A stretch of 64,000 nucleotides of DNA from Actinobacillus equuli. GTDB taxonomy: Bacteria > Pseudomonadota > Gammaproteobacteria > Enterobacterales > Pasteurellaceae. The first letter of the stretch is position 1, and every line of letters starts with the position of its first letter. The stretch covers positions 868,001-932,000 of the forward strand of contig NZ_LR134310.1 in NCBI RefSeq assembly GCF_900636745.1, read 5' to 3'. The notes under the pieces are model-generated. The model did no database searches, was not told where the DNA came from, and saw only the letters and a list, made by a program, of their open reading frames with translations. The translations under genes and the position numbers were made by a program. Positions 43,955-53,803 of this stretch are shown here, one piece after another.

Positions 43955-46333
43955 TTACCAGTGATAACGATAAGCAAGTTGTACTTTATATGGCTGATCT
44001 AAGTATTTGCCATTAGTCAGTGAAGCCTCTAAACCGATACGATGATTGCCTACAACCGCATTCGCACCGATAGCGCTTTCAATTCGACCTTTAGTCTCCG
44101 CCACATCAAAACTATATTGATTTACTCGCACTGCATTCTGATTGGTACGAGTGGTAATGCCGTTTAGTTCTGCATAAGGCTCAAACTTCCAACCGGCAAA
44201 ATCAAGATGGTTTGCTACTCGCACGCCTGCTCTTGCAGTTAATGCGGAAATGCCTTCTTCATCTACTTTGCTTGAAAGTTTCGTCCAAGCGGCTTGTAAC
44301 TGTGGCGTAATTGTCCAACGACCTAATGTATGAATACGTCCGATTTCGCTCGAAAGCGTATGCGCATTGTAATGACGTTTACCGGTCTGATTAGATTTTG
44401 CCGTAATACGCTCGTATTTTGCGACATTATCCCAATAGAAACCATTATTCGCCAGATAAGTCGCATATACACCCACGGCTTGTGCTTTCACTTTCGCCGA
44501 GCCATATTCACCACCAAATTCTAGATCTGAACGTGAATTTCCGACAAAACCACCGACACGAATATTATCTGTTACCGCAGCATCCGTACCAATTTGAAGC
44601 GTATGAATATCTTGTTTAAAGCCGGATGAATGCGCATTTTCCGCAGCCTGCATAGCATCTAATTCATTACGACTATTTGCATTACGCACCCAAACATTGC
44701 CTTTTTCACCTTGCTTTAATTCACCTAAACGCTTATGTAAACCTTCTAAGCTATTTTCCACTAATAAAAGCTGAGCCTGACGTAATGATACTAACGCATT
44801 AGAATATTCACTTAGCATCACTTCACGATTTGCCGTTGTCGGATTTAGCGATGGCACAACAATTGGAGAAACCGGCATGGTTGGAGAAGCGGTCGAATTT
44901 GTCGAATTATTTGCAACCGGCGGTGTACTGTTACTTGCGGTTGCACGTTCTGTCGCATGATTTGACAGAACCCAATGATTACCGTCTTTTACTAGGCGGT
45001 AACGATATGCGCCGGCATCAACATAATCACGCCCTAATAAAGCAAATTTCGCCTTACCTGTTTGAGTTTCAACTAATGTTACCTTACCATTTGCCGATTT
45101 TGGTTCATTACCCGAGTCTTTAACATTTAAGCCAAATTCTCCGCTATCATCTCCGGTTACCACAATTTTATCCGCTTGTTGATTAGCAAGATCTGAGTTA
45201 AGAGTGAAATTACCAGTACCTGAGAGATTTCCTAAAATTTCAAGTGTATGAAATTTCCATGATTCAGCTGGAGCAGATTCTATTTCCTGCCCAAATTTAA
45301 CAGTAGCATTTTTCATATCCAAATTAGTAACACTAAAATTTGGGTAATAACCATTCAAATTCCAATTTGAAGTTTCTAATGTCACGTTAAAAATATCATC
45401 GTAATTACCTTCTTCGTTTTTTAATAAACGACCTACACCTGATAAATTAGAATTTTTAGCAACCAAATTGATATTTTCAATAAGGTATTTTGTTGTAGAA
45501 CGAGAATATGGAAGAAGCTGAGAATTATGGAATAAAACTTTACTTGATAAATTACTATTCGTTAACATTAAGTCCAAATCAAATTGTTCTTTTTCTTCAA
45601 ATAAATCCCAAGCACCACTTATCCCACCAGAAAATTGCGAATTAACTAGCTCAACATTTACTTTACTCCCGCCACTTATATCTAAGAAGGTAGATGTGTT
45701 TGATTTTCCAACCGTATTTTCAATATTTATGTTTATATTTGTACCAGAGGTTACTTCAAAAAAAGATTCTATAGCATTTTCTACATTTAGTTGACTATCT
45801 CTAATGGATAAGTTTCCTTGATAAATTTTAGCAAAAGCCCTTGCCGCTTTAGGGGTATCACTCTCATTTAAAGATAATACGCTATTATTAATCTCCATAT
45901 TGCCTTCAGAAAGACTGATTACAGAAGCAGAATTATGATAAGGCTTAGCAACTAATGTAGAATTTTCTATTTTTACATTAGAATTTGATTCCGATTGAAC
46001 AACACTTTCAAAATAATGTTGATCTGCATTAGTATTACTAGCCGTAAGAGAACTATTTTTAATTGTTACATTAGACTTATTCGCATGAACACTTCTAGTA
46101 TCCGAATTAGTCGTAAGATTATTAAATATAATATTATCACTATCAGAGACATACACTAATGCCCAAGGGAAGTCAGGATCTTTAGTCGTAAGCGTACAAT
46201 TATTAAGAGATACTCCATTTTGGTGTTCCACCTCCCCCGCCTTACATTCCATCGCAATCGCACTGTCCGCATAGATGAATAACCCGCCCGCTAATAGTGC
46301 CGAATACACAGCTGATAGTTTTAATCTTTTCAT
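43955..46333 (-). CDS. Pertactin-like autotransporter
   Basis: A 792-residue type V secreted protein, started at 46333 (MKRLKLSAVYSALLAG) with signal peptide ending near SAIA. The passenger (about 30-490) is rich in Asn and Ser with repeating NVTIKNSSL/NMEINNSVL-type rungs, as expected for a right-handed beta-helix; its last part (GTGNFTLNSDLANQQADK to NHWVLSN) is a pertactin-type chaperone segment. A Ser/Thr/Pro/Asn-rich linker near 475-505 precedes the 12-strand beta-barrel of about 270 residues, ending in Trp (YRYHW). No protease active site is visible, so an adhesin or serum-resistance role is more likely. Flanked by a lipoprotein and ilvC; an isolated transcription unit. Confidence 0.88.
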   Translation of the reverse strand: MKRLKLSAVYSALLAGGLFIYADSAIAMECKAGEVEHQNGVSLNNCTLTTKDPDFPWALVYVSDSDNIIFNNLTTNSDTRSVHANKSNVTIKNSSLTASNTNADQHYFESVVQSESNSNVKIENSTLVAKPYHNSASVISLSEGNMEINNSVLSLNESDTPKAARAFAKIYQGNLSIRDSQLNVENAIESFFEVTSGTNININIENTVGKSNTSTFLDISGGSKVNVELVNSQFSGGISGAWDLFEEKEQFDLDLMLTNSNLSSKVLFHNSQLLPYSRSTTKYLIENINLVAKNSNLSGVGRLLKNEEGNYDDIFNVTLETSNWNLNGYYPNFSVTNLDMKNATVKFGQEIESAPAESWKFHTLEILGNLSGTGNFTLNSDLANQQADKIVVTGDDSGEFGLNVKDSGNEPKSANGKVTLVETQTGKAKFALLGRDYVDAGAYRYRLVKDGNHWVLSNHATERATASNSTPPVANNSTNSTASPTMPVSPIVVPSLNPTTANREVMLSEYSNALVSLRQAQLLLVENSLEGLHKRLGELKQGEKGNVWVRNANSRNELDAMQAAENAHSSGFKQDIHTLQIGTDAAVTDNIRVGGFVGNSRSDLEFGGEYGSAKVKAQAVGVYATYLANNGFYWDNVAKYERITAKSNQTGKRHYNAHTLSSEIGRIHTLGRWTITPQLQAAWTKLSSKVDEEGISALTARAGVRVANHLDFAGWKFEPYAELNGITTRTNQNAVRVNQYSFDVAETKGRIESAIGANAVVGNHRIGLEASLTNGKYLDQPYKVQLAYRYHW

Positions 46334-46412
46334 TCCTAATATCCTTTTATATGAATAACACCGCAAACAAGCGGTCATTTTTTCCTAATTTTTTGCAAAA
46401 GCAAAAAAGACA

Positions 46413-46442
46413 AAAAGCCCGCTTCTTGCAAAGCAGGCTTTG
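46413..46442 (-). terminator. ilvC terminator
   Basis: AAAGCCCGCTT and AAGCAGGCTTT pair with one mismatch around a 6-base loop; on the minus strand a T-run follows. It lies directly beyond the ilvC stop. Confidence 0.85.
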
Positions 46443-46453
46443 ATTTATTCTAA

Positions 46454-47935
46454 TTAACCTTGCGATGAAATACGCTTCATATCCGTCATATAACCACGTA
46501 ACTCTTGACCGATTAATTCAACCGGGTGATTACGGATTGCATCGTTGATATCACGTAAGTAAACGTTGTCAATTTCAGCAGCCGGTGTCGGTTCACCTAA
46601 GTCACCTTTTTGTAACATCGGGATTAATTTCTCTGCAAGAATTGGCGTTGCAACATGAGAGAATAAGTAGTTACCGTATTCTGCCGTATCTGAAATTACT
46701 ACGTTCATTTCGTATAAACGTTTACGTGCAATCGTATTTGCGATTAACGGTAATTCGTGTAATGACTCATAGTATGCCGATTCTTCGTAAATACCGCTTG
46801 CAACCATTGCATCGAATGCCATTTCTACACCCGCTTTCACCATTGCAACCATCACAACACCGTTATCAAAGTATTCTTGTTCAGAGATTTTGATACCGTC
46901 TGCTTTCGGTGAGTTTTCGAATGCGGTTTTACCGGTTTCTTCACGCCATTTTAATAAGTTTGCATCACCGTTTGCCCAGTCTGCCATCATGGTTGATGAG
47001 AATTCACCGCTGATGATGTCGTCCATATGTTTTAAGTAAAGGTCGTTCAATTGAACTTTGATTTCTTCACTTAATTCAAAAGCACGGATTTTCGCAGCGT
47101 TTGATAAACGGTCCATCATTAAGGTGATACCGCCTTGTTTTAACGCTTCAGTAATTGTTTCCCAACCGTATTGGATTAATTTGCTTGCGTATGCCGGATC
47201 TTTACCGTCTGCGACTAATTTGTCGTAACATACGATTGAACCTGCTTGTAACATACCGCAAAGGATTGTTTGCTCGCCCATTAAGTCAGATTTAACTTCT
47301 GCTACGAATGAAGACTCTAATACGCCTGCACGGTCACCACCGGTTGCTGATGCCCACGCTTTTGCGATTGCCATACCTTCACCTTTCGGGTCATTTTCAG
47401 GGTGAACTGCGATAAGTGTCGGTACACCGAAACCACGTTTATATTCTTCACGTACTTCCGTACCCGGACATTTTGGCGCTGTCATCACAACAGTAATATC
47501 TTTACGAATTTGCTCACCTTCTTCAACAATGTTGAAACCGTGTGAGTAACCGAATGCAGAACCTTGTTTCATTAACGGAACAACATCTGCAACCACTTTT
47601 GAGTGTTGTTTATCCGGCGTTAAGTTGATAACTAAGTCAGCGGTTGGAATTAATTCTTGGTATGTGCCGACTTTGAAACCGTTTTCGGTTGCACGAGTAA
47701 ATGACGCTCGTTTTTCTGCAATTGCTTCAGCACGTAACGCATAGCTAATGTCTAAACCAGAATCACGCATATTTAAACCTTGGTTTAAACCTTGCGCACC
47801 ACAACCTACGATAACGATTTTTTTGCCTTTTAAGAAATTGCAGCCGTCTGCGAATTCGCTACGATCCATAAAACGACAACGACCGAGTTGGTCTAATTTT
47901 TGACGTAAGTTTAATGTGTTGAAATAGTTAGCCAT
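46454..47935 (-). CDS. ilvC: Ketol-acid reductoisomerase (class II)
   Basis: A 493-residue NADPH-dependent enzyme of valine, leucine and isoleucine synthesis. The dinucleotide site [19 protein letters not shown] is near 42-60, followed by HSKVV and the [15 protein letters not shown] block near 150. The length puts it in the long (class II) group found in enterobacteria. It is a single-gene unit with its own terminator; an inverted repeat upstream may serve control (see separate entry). No ilvY is adjacent, unlike in E. coli. Confidence 0.97.
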   Translation of the reverse strand: MANYFNTLNLRQKLDQLGRCRFMDRSEFADGCNFLKGKKIVIVGCGAQGLNQGLNMRDSGLDISYALRAEAIAEKRASFTRATENGFKVGTYQELIPTADLVINLTPDKQHSKVVADVVPLMKQGSAFGYSHGFNIVEEGEQIRKDITVVMTAPKCPGTEVREEYKRGFGVPTLIAVHPENDPKGEGMAIAKAWASATGGDRAGVLESSFVAEVKSDLMGEQTILCGMLQAGSIVCYDKLVADGKDPAYASKLIQYGWETITEALKQGGITLMMDRLSNAAKIRAFELSEEIKVQLNDLYLKHMDDIISGEFSSTMMADWANGDANLLKWREETGKTAFENSPKADGIKISEQEYFDNGVVMVAMVKAGVEMAFDAMVASGIYEESAYYESLHELPLIANTIARKRLYEMNVVISDTAEYGNYLFSHVATPILAEKLIPMLQKGDLGEPTPAAEIDNVYLRDINDAIRNHPVELIGQELRGYMTDMKRISSQG

Positions 47936-48071
47936 TTTGTGCTTCCTTATTTATATGTATGATGTTGAGTGTGTTGTTTTATGATGTTGTGTTTACACAT
48001 TGTTGTTTTGTTATGCAATCGATTATACGGACTTTTCATATTGCGTAAATTGATATTATTGCGACATTAAA

Positions 48072-48086
48072 TTGCAAAAAATGCAA
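48072..48086. promoter_or_regulatory. TTGCA-N5-TGCAA palindrome between ilvC and the PqiA-like gene
   Basis: TTGCA (48072-48076) and TGCAA (48082-48086) flank AAAAA. T-N11-A palindromes of this kind are bound by LysR-type regulators; in E. coli IlvY acts upstream of ilvC. The site is 137 bases before ilvC and 82 before the PqiA-like gene, so its target is open. Confidence 0.35.
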
Positions 48087-48167
48087 CGTAATTTATTGAT
48101 AAAAAATGACCGCTTGCAATACAGGTCATAAAGTAGAAAATAGCACTCCTAAAAAATAGGAAAATAG

Positions 48168-49409
48168 ATGAAAATAAATAAGATAACTTTACAGCAATGC
48201 CCAGAATGTGAAACGGTGGTAGAAGTGCCACAAGATCTGCCGTTTCAAATATCCGTTTGCCCCAATTGCCACGACGTATTACGCCCGGCGAATAGTTGGA
48301 GCTTACGCCGTTGTTCAATTATCGCCTTAGCGATTTTAATTTTACTACCCTTTGCACTCACTTTTCCGTTAATGAGTATCGACTTACTCGGTGTGCCGAT
48401 TCACGCAACCGTATGGGGCGGGGTTTGGAAAATGGCGACTGAAGGCTATCCTTACACCGCATTTATGGTCTTGCTCTGTTCTGTCGTGTTTCCGATTTCG
48501 TTTGCAATGTTAGTGCTGACAATCAGGCTCCAAAAATTACTGGGACATCGCCCTCGTTACACCTTGATTTTGCTATCTCGCATTCAAGAATGGGTAATGT
48601 TAGACGTTTATCTAGTCGCATTAGCCGTAGCGGCGTTTAAAATTCGTGATTATGCGGATCTCAGCTTTAGCATTCATCTCAGTGCTTTTGTAATCGTGAC
48701 GATTCTAACCACCTTGCTGTTTATTAAAATCGATCCGAAAGAAGCTTGGGCATATTTCTATCCCGAATACCACCTGCTTCCGAAAGGCTATCCAACTCAT
48801 CCTTCGTTATGTCCAACGTGCGAATATACATTCGATGAAAAGATTGTCGATTTAAAAGGTCGCCAGCGTTGCCCTCGCTGCGAAAGCAACTTAGCCATTC
48901 CGGATAGCATAAAATTACAACGTGTGTGGGCGTGTTTATTAGCGGGTGTTGTGATGATGATTCCGGCAAATACGTTGCCGATTTCCGCAACCGGATTAGC
49001 CGGTTCGGTTTCTGCCGATACCTTATTTTCAGGAGTACTCACCTTTATCAGTATGGGCAGCTACAGTGTGGCGGCAATCGTATTTATTGCAAGTATTGCC
49101 GTACCGTTCAGTAAGGTAGCGATAATTTTATATCTGCTGTTAGCGATTCATTACCAATGGAAACACCCGATTCATTGGCAAATGAAAGCGCTACATTACG
49201 TGCATTTTGTCGGACGTTGGTCAATGCTGGATTTATTTGTATTGGCGTTAATGATGTCCCTCTTGGAGCGAGGACAAATTCTCAGCTTCTCAGTCGGTGA
49301 TGCGGCATTTTTCTTCGGGGCGGCGGTATTCCTCACTATGATTGCCTCAAGTAATCTGGATGCCCGAATGTTATGGCGAATCCACTATTCCAACGAGAAA
49401 AAACGCTAA
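48168..49409 (+). CDS. PqiA/LetA-like membrane protein
   Basis: A 413-residue inner-membrane protein with two copies of the PqiA module, each a zinc-ribbon-like pair of CxxC motifs (CPEC 11-14 and CPNC 31-34; then CPTC and CPRC near 218 and 242) followed by four membrane segments. Family members PqiA and LetA (YebS) are partners of tunnel-forming MCE proteins PqiB and LetB in lipid transport across the envelope. Here no MCE gene follows, so it is an orphan at this locus. The gene ends before a USS-type terminator. Confidence 0.87.
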   Translation: MKINKITLQQCPECETVVEVPQDLPFQISVCPNCHDVLRPANSWSLRRCSIIALAILILLPFALTFPLMSIDLLGVPIHATVWGGVWKMATEGYPYTAFMVLLCSVVFPISFAMLVLTIRLQKLLGHRPRYTLILLSRIQEWVMLDVYLVALAVAAFKIRDYADLSFSIHLSAFVIVTILTTLLFIKIDPKEAWAYFYPEYHLLPKGYPTHPSLCPTCEYTFDEKIVDLKGRQRCPRCESNLAIPDSIKLQRVWACLLAGVVMMIPANTLPISATGLAGSVSADTLFSGVLTFISMGSYSVAAIVFIASIAVPFSKVAIILYLLLAIHYQWKHPIHWQMKALHYVHFVGRWSMLDLFVLALMMSLLERGQILSFSVGDAAFFFGAAVFLTMIASSNLDARMLWRIHYSNEKKR

Positions 49410-49411
49410 AG

Positions 49412-49474
49412 ACAAGCGGTTAAATTTGGCTAAAAATTTGCAAACTTCAGCTAGAATTTAACCGCTTGTTTTTT
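49412..49474 (+). terminator. USS-pair terminator after the PqiA-like gene
   Basis: ACAAGCGGTTAAATT (from 49412) pairs with AATTTAACCGCTTGT (49455-49469), with a run of T behind. The loop is about 28 bases. Confidence 0.82.
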
Positions 49475-49573
49475 GTTTATACGCTTTCTTATTTATAAGT
49501 TTTGATCTATTATGCACCCGTCTCATTCATCCTGAGTGAAATATAACAAGTTTGTTTATTTTAAGGATCTCTC

Positions 49574-50674
49574 ATGAAAAAACTGCTATTAGCCACCTTG
49601 CTGGCAAGCTCGGCTGCATTCGCCAACCAAGTTCCAAATTATAACACCACCACTCATACTTACGAATTTAATCAAAGTTACGATCTTGTTGTGCCGCAAG
49701 GCTCAAAAGGCGAAACTAATTTATGGGTTCCGCTACCGTTCAGTAATGATTACCAAGATGTCAAATCGATTGACTTTGAAGGCAACTACAACAAAGCCTA
49801 TATCACGGAAAATAACCAATACGGTGCAAAAACGCTATTCGCTAATTGGGATGAAAAAGCGCAAAAACGTTTGTTAAAAGTGAAATTAGTAGTGCAAACC
49901 AAAGATCGTGAACCGATGGCAACAGGGGCTTTAAATAGTTATCAGCCACCGGAAAACATCATTTATTCGGTAGATGTGCAAGAGTATCTCAAACCGACTA
50001 CGCATATCAAAACAGACGGCATTGTGAAGCAATATGCGGATAAAATTGTCGGCAAAGAAACCAATCCGCTGAAAAAAGCGGAACTGATTCACAAATGGAT
50101 TGTGGAAAATATGGAACGTGATAATTCCGTATTGGGTTGCGGTGACGGTGATGTGGAAAAAATGCTGACTACCGGTGTGTTAAAAGGCAAATGTACCGAT
50201 ATTAACTCTGTGTTTGTCGCCTTAGCACGAGCGTCTGATATTCCGGCACGTGAAGTATTCGGTATCCGTTTAGGCTCGGCACCAAAAATGTCGAAATTCT
50301 CTAAAACCGCCTTCGGTAGCGCAAAAGACGGTATCGCTAATGAAAATAGCGGACAACACTGCCGTGCCGAGTTTTATTTGGCAGGTTTCGGTTGGGTGCC
50401 AGTTGATTCAGCGGACGTGGCGAAAATGCGTTTAACTGAGAAAAAAGCGGTCAATGACGCCGATACACAAGCGGTTTCAAAATACTTATTCGGTAACTGG
50501 GAAGCAAACTGGATGGGCTTTAACCACGCACGTGATTTCGACTTATACCCGCAACCGGAATTAACCCCGATTAACAATTTCGGCTATCCGTACGCAGAAG
50601 TCGGCGGCGATCCGCTTAATTCATTTGATGCAAAAGAGTTTGGTTATGAGCTTATCTCAAAAGAACTCAAATAA
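49574..50674 (+). CDS. Secreted transglutaminase-like cysteine protein
   Basis: A 366-residue exported protein: signal peptide [17 protein letters not shown], a beta-sandwich-like N-terminal part, and a transglutaminase-fold domain at about 165-290. The triad is complete: Cys207 in [10 protein letters not shown], His262 in [10 protein letters not shown] and Asp278 in VPVDSAD. Extra cysteines at 189 and 263 could pair. Bacterial members of this fold are mostly proteases or amidases rather than cross-linkers. The gene overlaps the merT-like gene by 29 bases, so all three genes to 51307 form one tightly coupled operon, an unusual partnership. Substrate unknown. Confidence 0.85.
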   Translation: MKKLLLATLLASSAAFANQVPNYNTTTHTYEFNQSYDLVVPQGSKGETNLWVPLPFSNDYQDVKSIDFEGNYNKAYITENNQYGAKTLFANWDEKAQKRLLKVKLVVQTKDREPMATGALNSYQPPENIIYSVDVQEYLKPTTHIKTDGIVKQYADKIVGKETNPLKKAELIHKWIVENMERDNSVLGCGDGDVEKMLTTGVLKGKCTDINSVFVALARASDIPAREVFGIRLGSAPKMSKFSKTAFGSAKDGIANENSGQHCRAEFYLAGFGWVPVDSADVAKMRLTEKKAVNDADTQAVSKYLFGNWEANWMGFNHARDFDLYPQPELTPINNFGYPYAEVGGDPLNSFDAKEFGYELISKELK

Positions 50675-50999
50675 TCGTTTTTTTGCCTCACTTACCGCTG
50701 CATTGCTGGCGGCGGTAAGCTCAACGGTGTGTTGCATCGCACCTTTGTTTTATCTGGTGTTTGGTATTTCTTCGCCGTGGTTGGTTAGCCTCAGCGAGTA
50801 TGAATATTTACAGCTACCGTTATTGTTTGTGTCGCTTGGTGCATTCGGTTACGGCTTTTGGTTACTGATGTTTTCTAACAAAATCATTTGTACCAAATAT
50901 TGTTCTCGTCGTACCTTGATAATTTTATATTGGATTGCTTTTATGATTATTCTATTTTTCTTGAGCTATCCGTTTGTTTTACCTTGGTTATTAGCATGA
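50646..50999 (+). CDS. merT: MerT-like metal transporter
   Basis: A 117-residue inner-membrane protein with three hydrophobic segments. Metal-binding cysteines fit MerT: the adjacent pair Cys29-Cys30 in the first segment and Cys82/Cys86 in the loop after the second. MerT takes mercuric ions from MerP into the cell; without merA or merR nearby, transport of mercury for reduction is unlikely here, and another soft metal (for example copper) is a plausible load. Start taken as the ATG at 50646, within the end of the transglutaminase gene; start of merP overlaps the stop (ATGA). Confidence 0.82.
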   Translation: MSLSQKNSNNRFFASLTAALLAAVSSTVCCIAPLFYLVFGISSPWLVSLSEYEYLQLPLLFVSLGAFGYGFWLLMFSNKIICTKYCSRRTLIILYWIAFMIILFFLSYPFVLPWLLA

Positions 51000-51307
51000 A
51001 ATTACTGTTTATTTTGCTTTTTTCTGTCGGAATTTCACCGCTGGTTTATGCCAATCAAGCTATACCAAGCGGCAATGTAGCAGCTGAACAACAAGCACAA
51101 AAAGAAGTGAATTTTTATATTAAAGAAATGAACTGCCAATTATGCGTCTATTTGGTTAATAAAGAATTGCGTGTGATTAATGGGGTGATTTCAACCAAAG
51201 CGAATATGAAAGAGCGTAAAGTCAAAATCATCGCGAGCGAAAATGTCTCGATAGAACAGATGATCAAAGCGATTGAAAAGCTCGGTTATACCGCTGAACA
51301 AATCTAA
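50996..51307 (+). CDS. merP: MerP-like periplasmic heavy-metal-binding protein
   Basis: A 103-residue protein with a signal peptide (to about VYA, residue 19) and a heavy-metal-associated (HMA) ferredoxin-like domain at about 38-103. The metal loop is MNCQLC with Cys47 and Cys50, a variant of the usual GMTCxxC. It starts inside the merT stop. It would capture a metal ion in the periplasm and pass it to the MerT-like protein. Confidence 0.85.
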   Translation: MKLLFILLFSVGISPLVYANQAIPSGNVAAEQQAQKEVNFYIKEMNCQLCVYLVNKELRVINGVISTKANMKERKVKIIASENVSIEQMIKAIEKLGYTAEQI

Positions 51308-51311
51308 AAAA

Positions 51312-51369
51312 ACAAGCGGTCAAATTTCCTCAATTTTTTGCAAAAAATCTGAGAAATTTGACCGCTTTT
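51312..51369. terminator. Bidirectional USS-pair terminator
   Basis: AAGCGGTCAAATTTC (51314-51328) pairs exactly with GAAATTTGACCGCTT (51353-51367); further inner pairing is possible with one bulge. It lies between merP and the convergent aldehyde dehydrogenase gene. Confidence 0.9.
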
Positions 51370-51432
51370 CCATGTTTTTCTATTTCATACAATACTTCTT
51401 TGCCTACTTATCCCAAGTAGATAAAGAATCAT

Positions 51433-52755
51433 TTAAATGCGTTTAATCACGCTTTTTCCATGACTCATTTCATAGAAACTGTGTGCGCCGTGGTAACCAC
51501 CCATACCGCTGTCACCCACACCGCCAAAAGGTAAGCCGGCGTGTGTTACGTGCATAAAGGTATCGTTAATACAGCCGCCGCCGAATGACACTTCATTCAA
51601 TACTTGTTCTTCCGTTGCTTTGTCTTGTGTGAATAAATACAGCGCCAACGGTTTAGCATTCGCTTTCACCTGAGCAATCGCTTCATTCATCGTTTTAAAG
51701 GTCAACATCGGGAAGATAGAACCGAAAATTTCTTCTTGCATTACCGAGCTTTGCCAATTCACTTCATCGATTAAAGTAAATGCCAATTTGCTGGTTTCAT
51801 CGTTGTATTCTCCGCCGACTAACACTCGTCCGTCATTTAAAAAGGCTTTTAAACGTTGATAATGACGAGGGGTAACCACTTTGACATGATCCGCTATCTC
51901 GGTCGGATTTTTACCCTGATAGATCGCATTGATACGCTGTCTGATCTCCTCAACTAAACGATCTTTTACGCTCTCTTGCACCAATAAATAGTCCGGTGCA
52001 ATACAGGTTTGTCCGCTGTTAAACACCTTGCCGAATAAAATACGTTCCGCCGCTAATTTGAGATCTGCCGTTTCATCCACGATACAAGGGCTTTTCCCGC
52101 CTAATTCCAGCGTTACCGGCGTTAAATGTTTTGCCGCCGCCGCCATCACGATTTTCCCAACCGGCACGCTACCGGTAAAGAAAATATAGTCGAATTTCTC
52201 CGTCAATAGCTGTTGGTTTACCGCAACATCACCTTCCACCACAGTGAAATAATTCGGCTTGAAATATTCAGCAACTAATTTAGCCAAAAGTGCGGAAGAA
52301 TGTACGGTAAATTCCGAAGGTTTTAGGATAATCGTATTACCTGCCGCCATTGCGCCGATAATCGGCGAAATCGAAAGCTGTATTGGGTAATTCCACGGTG
52401 AAATATTTAAAAACACACCATACGGCTCATACATAATCTGTGCGTCCGCTTTTGCGCCCATCACCATTTCGGTAATCGCTGACTGCCCTGCCGATTTTGG
52501 TTTCGCCAACTCATCCAAGTTTTCTAACATAAAATCGATCTCATGCACGAGCATATCGATTTCGGTTAAACGGGCTTCCGATTCCGGTTTATTTAGGTCG
52601 TTAAAAAGCGCTGTTAAAATTGCCTGATCATTTTCAATTAACATCGTTTTTAAGCGCTGTAATTGCGCTTTGCGAAACGCTAACGGCTTGGTTGCGTTAC
52701 TATTAAAAAAATCTCGTTGCGCTTGCACGAGATTTGCAATTTGTTGTTGATTCAT
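51433..52755 (-). CDS. Aldehyde dehydrogenase (class 3/coniferyl-type)
   Basis: A 440-residue NAD(P)-dependent aldehyde dehydrogenase without the long N-terminal extension, like class 3 and coniferyl-aldehyde dehydrogenases. Catalytic Cys251 (NSGQTC), general base Glu217 (LELGGKSP), NAD-site FFTGSVPVG near 192-200 and the ISPWNYPI block near 118-125 are visible. The start at 52755 (MNQQQIANLV) was taken over an upstream in-frame ATG by 12 codons. Divergent from an AraC-type regulator 100 bases away, which probably controls it. Aldehyde detoxification is the likely role; substrate not determinable. Confidence 0.92.
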   Translation of the reverse strand: MNQQQIANLVQAQRDFFNSNATKPLAFRKAQLQRLKTMLIENDQAILTALFNDLNKPESEARLTEIDMLVHEIDFMLENLDELAKPKSAGQSAITEMVMGAKADAQIMYEPYGVFLNISPWNYPIQLSISPIIGAMAAGNTIILKPSEFTVHSSALLAKLVAEYFKPNYFTVVEGDVAVNQQLLTEKFDYIFFTGSVPVGKIVMAAAAKHLTPVTLELGGKSPCIVDETADLKLAAERILFGKVFNSGQTCIAPDYLLVQESVKDRLVEEIRQRINAIYQGKNPTEIADHVKVVTPRHYQRLKAFLNDGRVLVGGEYNDETSKLAFTLIDEVNWQSSVMQEEIFGSIFPMLTFKTMNEAIAQVKANAKPLALYLFTQDKATEEQVLNEVSFGGGCINDTFMHVTHAGLPFGGVGDSGMGGYHGAHSFYEMSHGKSVIKRI

Positions 52756-52855
52756 TTTTATTCCATTCCTATTGGCTACGGATGGCAACATTATAGAAAT
52801 CTGCTGATTTTAGTGTTAGCATAAACCACCAAAGTTTTTGCACAATTCTATAAAA

Positions 52856-53722
52856 ATGAAATTACTCGAAAAAGTTAAGCCATTAATTGACCCTCAAAAA
52901 TTTCATCATACTTTTGAAACATTGCTGCCCGATTTTCATATTTTTCACACCAATAAAACCGGCGGAGATGTAATTCAAATTGAAAAATCCGGCTTCTCAG
53001 TCGTATTGCAAGGCTCAAAAGAAGTGCAAATCGGTGAATATCATTACCAGTATCGGGCAGGTGATTTTGCTTGCTATGCGGTAGATATGCCTATTCTCGC
53101 GCATTATCAGGCAACACCAGAACAGCCTTATATTGATTTACGCTTTTACCTGCCGCCGGAGCAACTTCAGCAATTAACCGAAGCTTTACTTAGCCAAGAT
53201 TATGCTTTTCCTTCTTTTTCGGGCAAAAAACCGCTCAGTCAGCTCTCTCCTGCTTTGGAAGACGCTTTATGCCGTTTAATTGATTTACACAATTCACCAA
53301 ATGACATACCGATTCTCTATCCGTTATTACAACAAGAAATCATCTATCGTTTACTGTGTAGTGAACAGGGAGGATTATTACGAAAAATTGCGACCCAAGG
53401 CTCAAATACCCAGCGAGTAGCAAGTGCGGTTGAATGGCTGAATCAGCATTATAACCAGCCGTTTAATGTGGAAGAATTAAGTACGAGCATCGGTATGTCC
53501 AGTTCCGGTTTTTATGCACATTTTCGCCAGCTCACCGGTATGAGTCCGTTGCAATATCAAAAGAATCTGCGCTTAGCACAAGCACATCGCTTACTGAAAA
53601 CCGGCACGAAGACCATTTCTGAAATTGCCTATCAGGTAGGTTATGACAGCCTACCGCAATTCAGCCGTGAATATAAACGAGCATTCGGCAAAACCGCGAG
53701 AGAAAGCCTTAAGGCAGGCTAA
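52856..53722 (+). CDS. AraC-family transcription regulator
   Basis: A 288-residue regulator. The first part (about 1-175) is the cupin-like effector domain of the AraC type II N-terminus kind (IQIEKSGFSVVLQGSKEV region); the last 100 residues hold the double helix-turn-helix, with SASGFYAHF-type first helix (SSSGFYAHFRQLTG) and the second motif ISEIAYQVGYDSLPQFSREYKRAFG. The first frame codon upstream is a TTG at 52838; the ATG at 52856 is preferred. Divergent from the aldehyde dehydrogenase gene, a common arrangement for local control. Confidence 0.92.
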   Translation: MKLLEKVKPLIDPQKFHHTFETLLPDFHIFHTNKTGGDVIQIEKSGFSVVLQGSKEVQIGEYHYQYRAGDFACYAVDMPILAHYQATPEQPYIDLRFYLPPEQLQQLTEALLSQDYAFPSFSGKKPLSQLSPALEDALCRLIDLHNSPNDIPILYPLLQQEIIYRLLCSEQGGLLRKIATQGSNTQRVASAVEWLNQHYNQPFNVEELSTSIGMSSSGFYAHFRQLTGMSPLQYQKNLRLAQAHRLLKTGTKTISEIAYQVGYDSLPQFSREYKRAFGKTARESLKAG

Positions 53723-53766
53723 TACAAGCGGTCGAATTTACTGATTTTTTTGCAAATCGCTAAAAG

Positions 53767-53790
53767 AAAACCCGGCCAAAGCCGGGTTTT
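53767..53790. terminator. Bidirectional terminator AraC regulator/IgA-protease gene
   Basis: AAAACCCGGC and GCCGGGTTTT pair perfectly around a CAAA loop between two convergent genes. Confidence 0.95.
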
Positions 53791-53803
53791 CTGATTAGAG
53801 ACG

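Noticed and set aside
48067-48318. Minus-strand 83-residue frame opposite the PqiA-like start
   Set aside because: It is antisense to a well supported gene and spans the promoter gap; no family resemblance and no ribosome-binding site.
50646-51307. Classical mercury-resistance operon
   Set aside because: Only MerT- and MerP-like genes are present. There is no merA reductase, no merR and no mer operator, and the operon is led by a transglutaminase.
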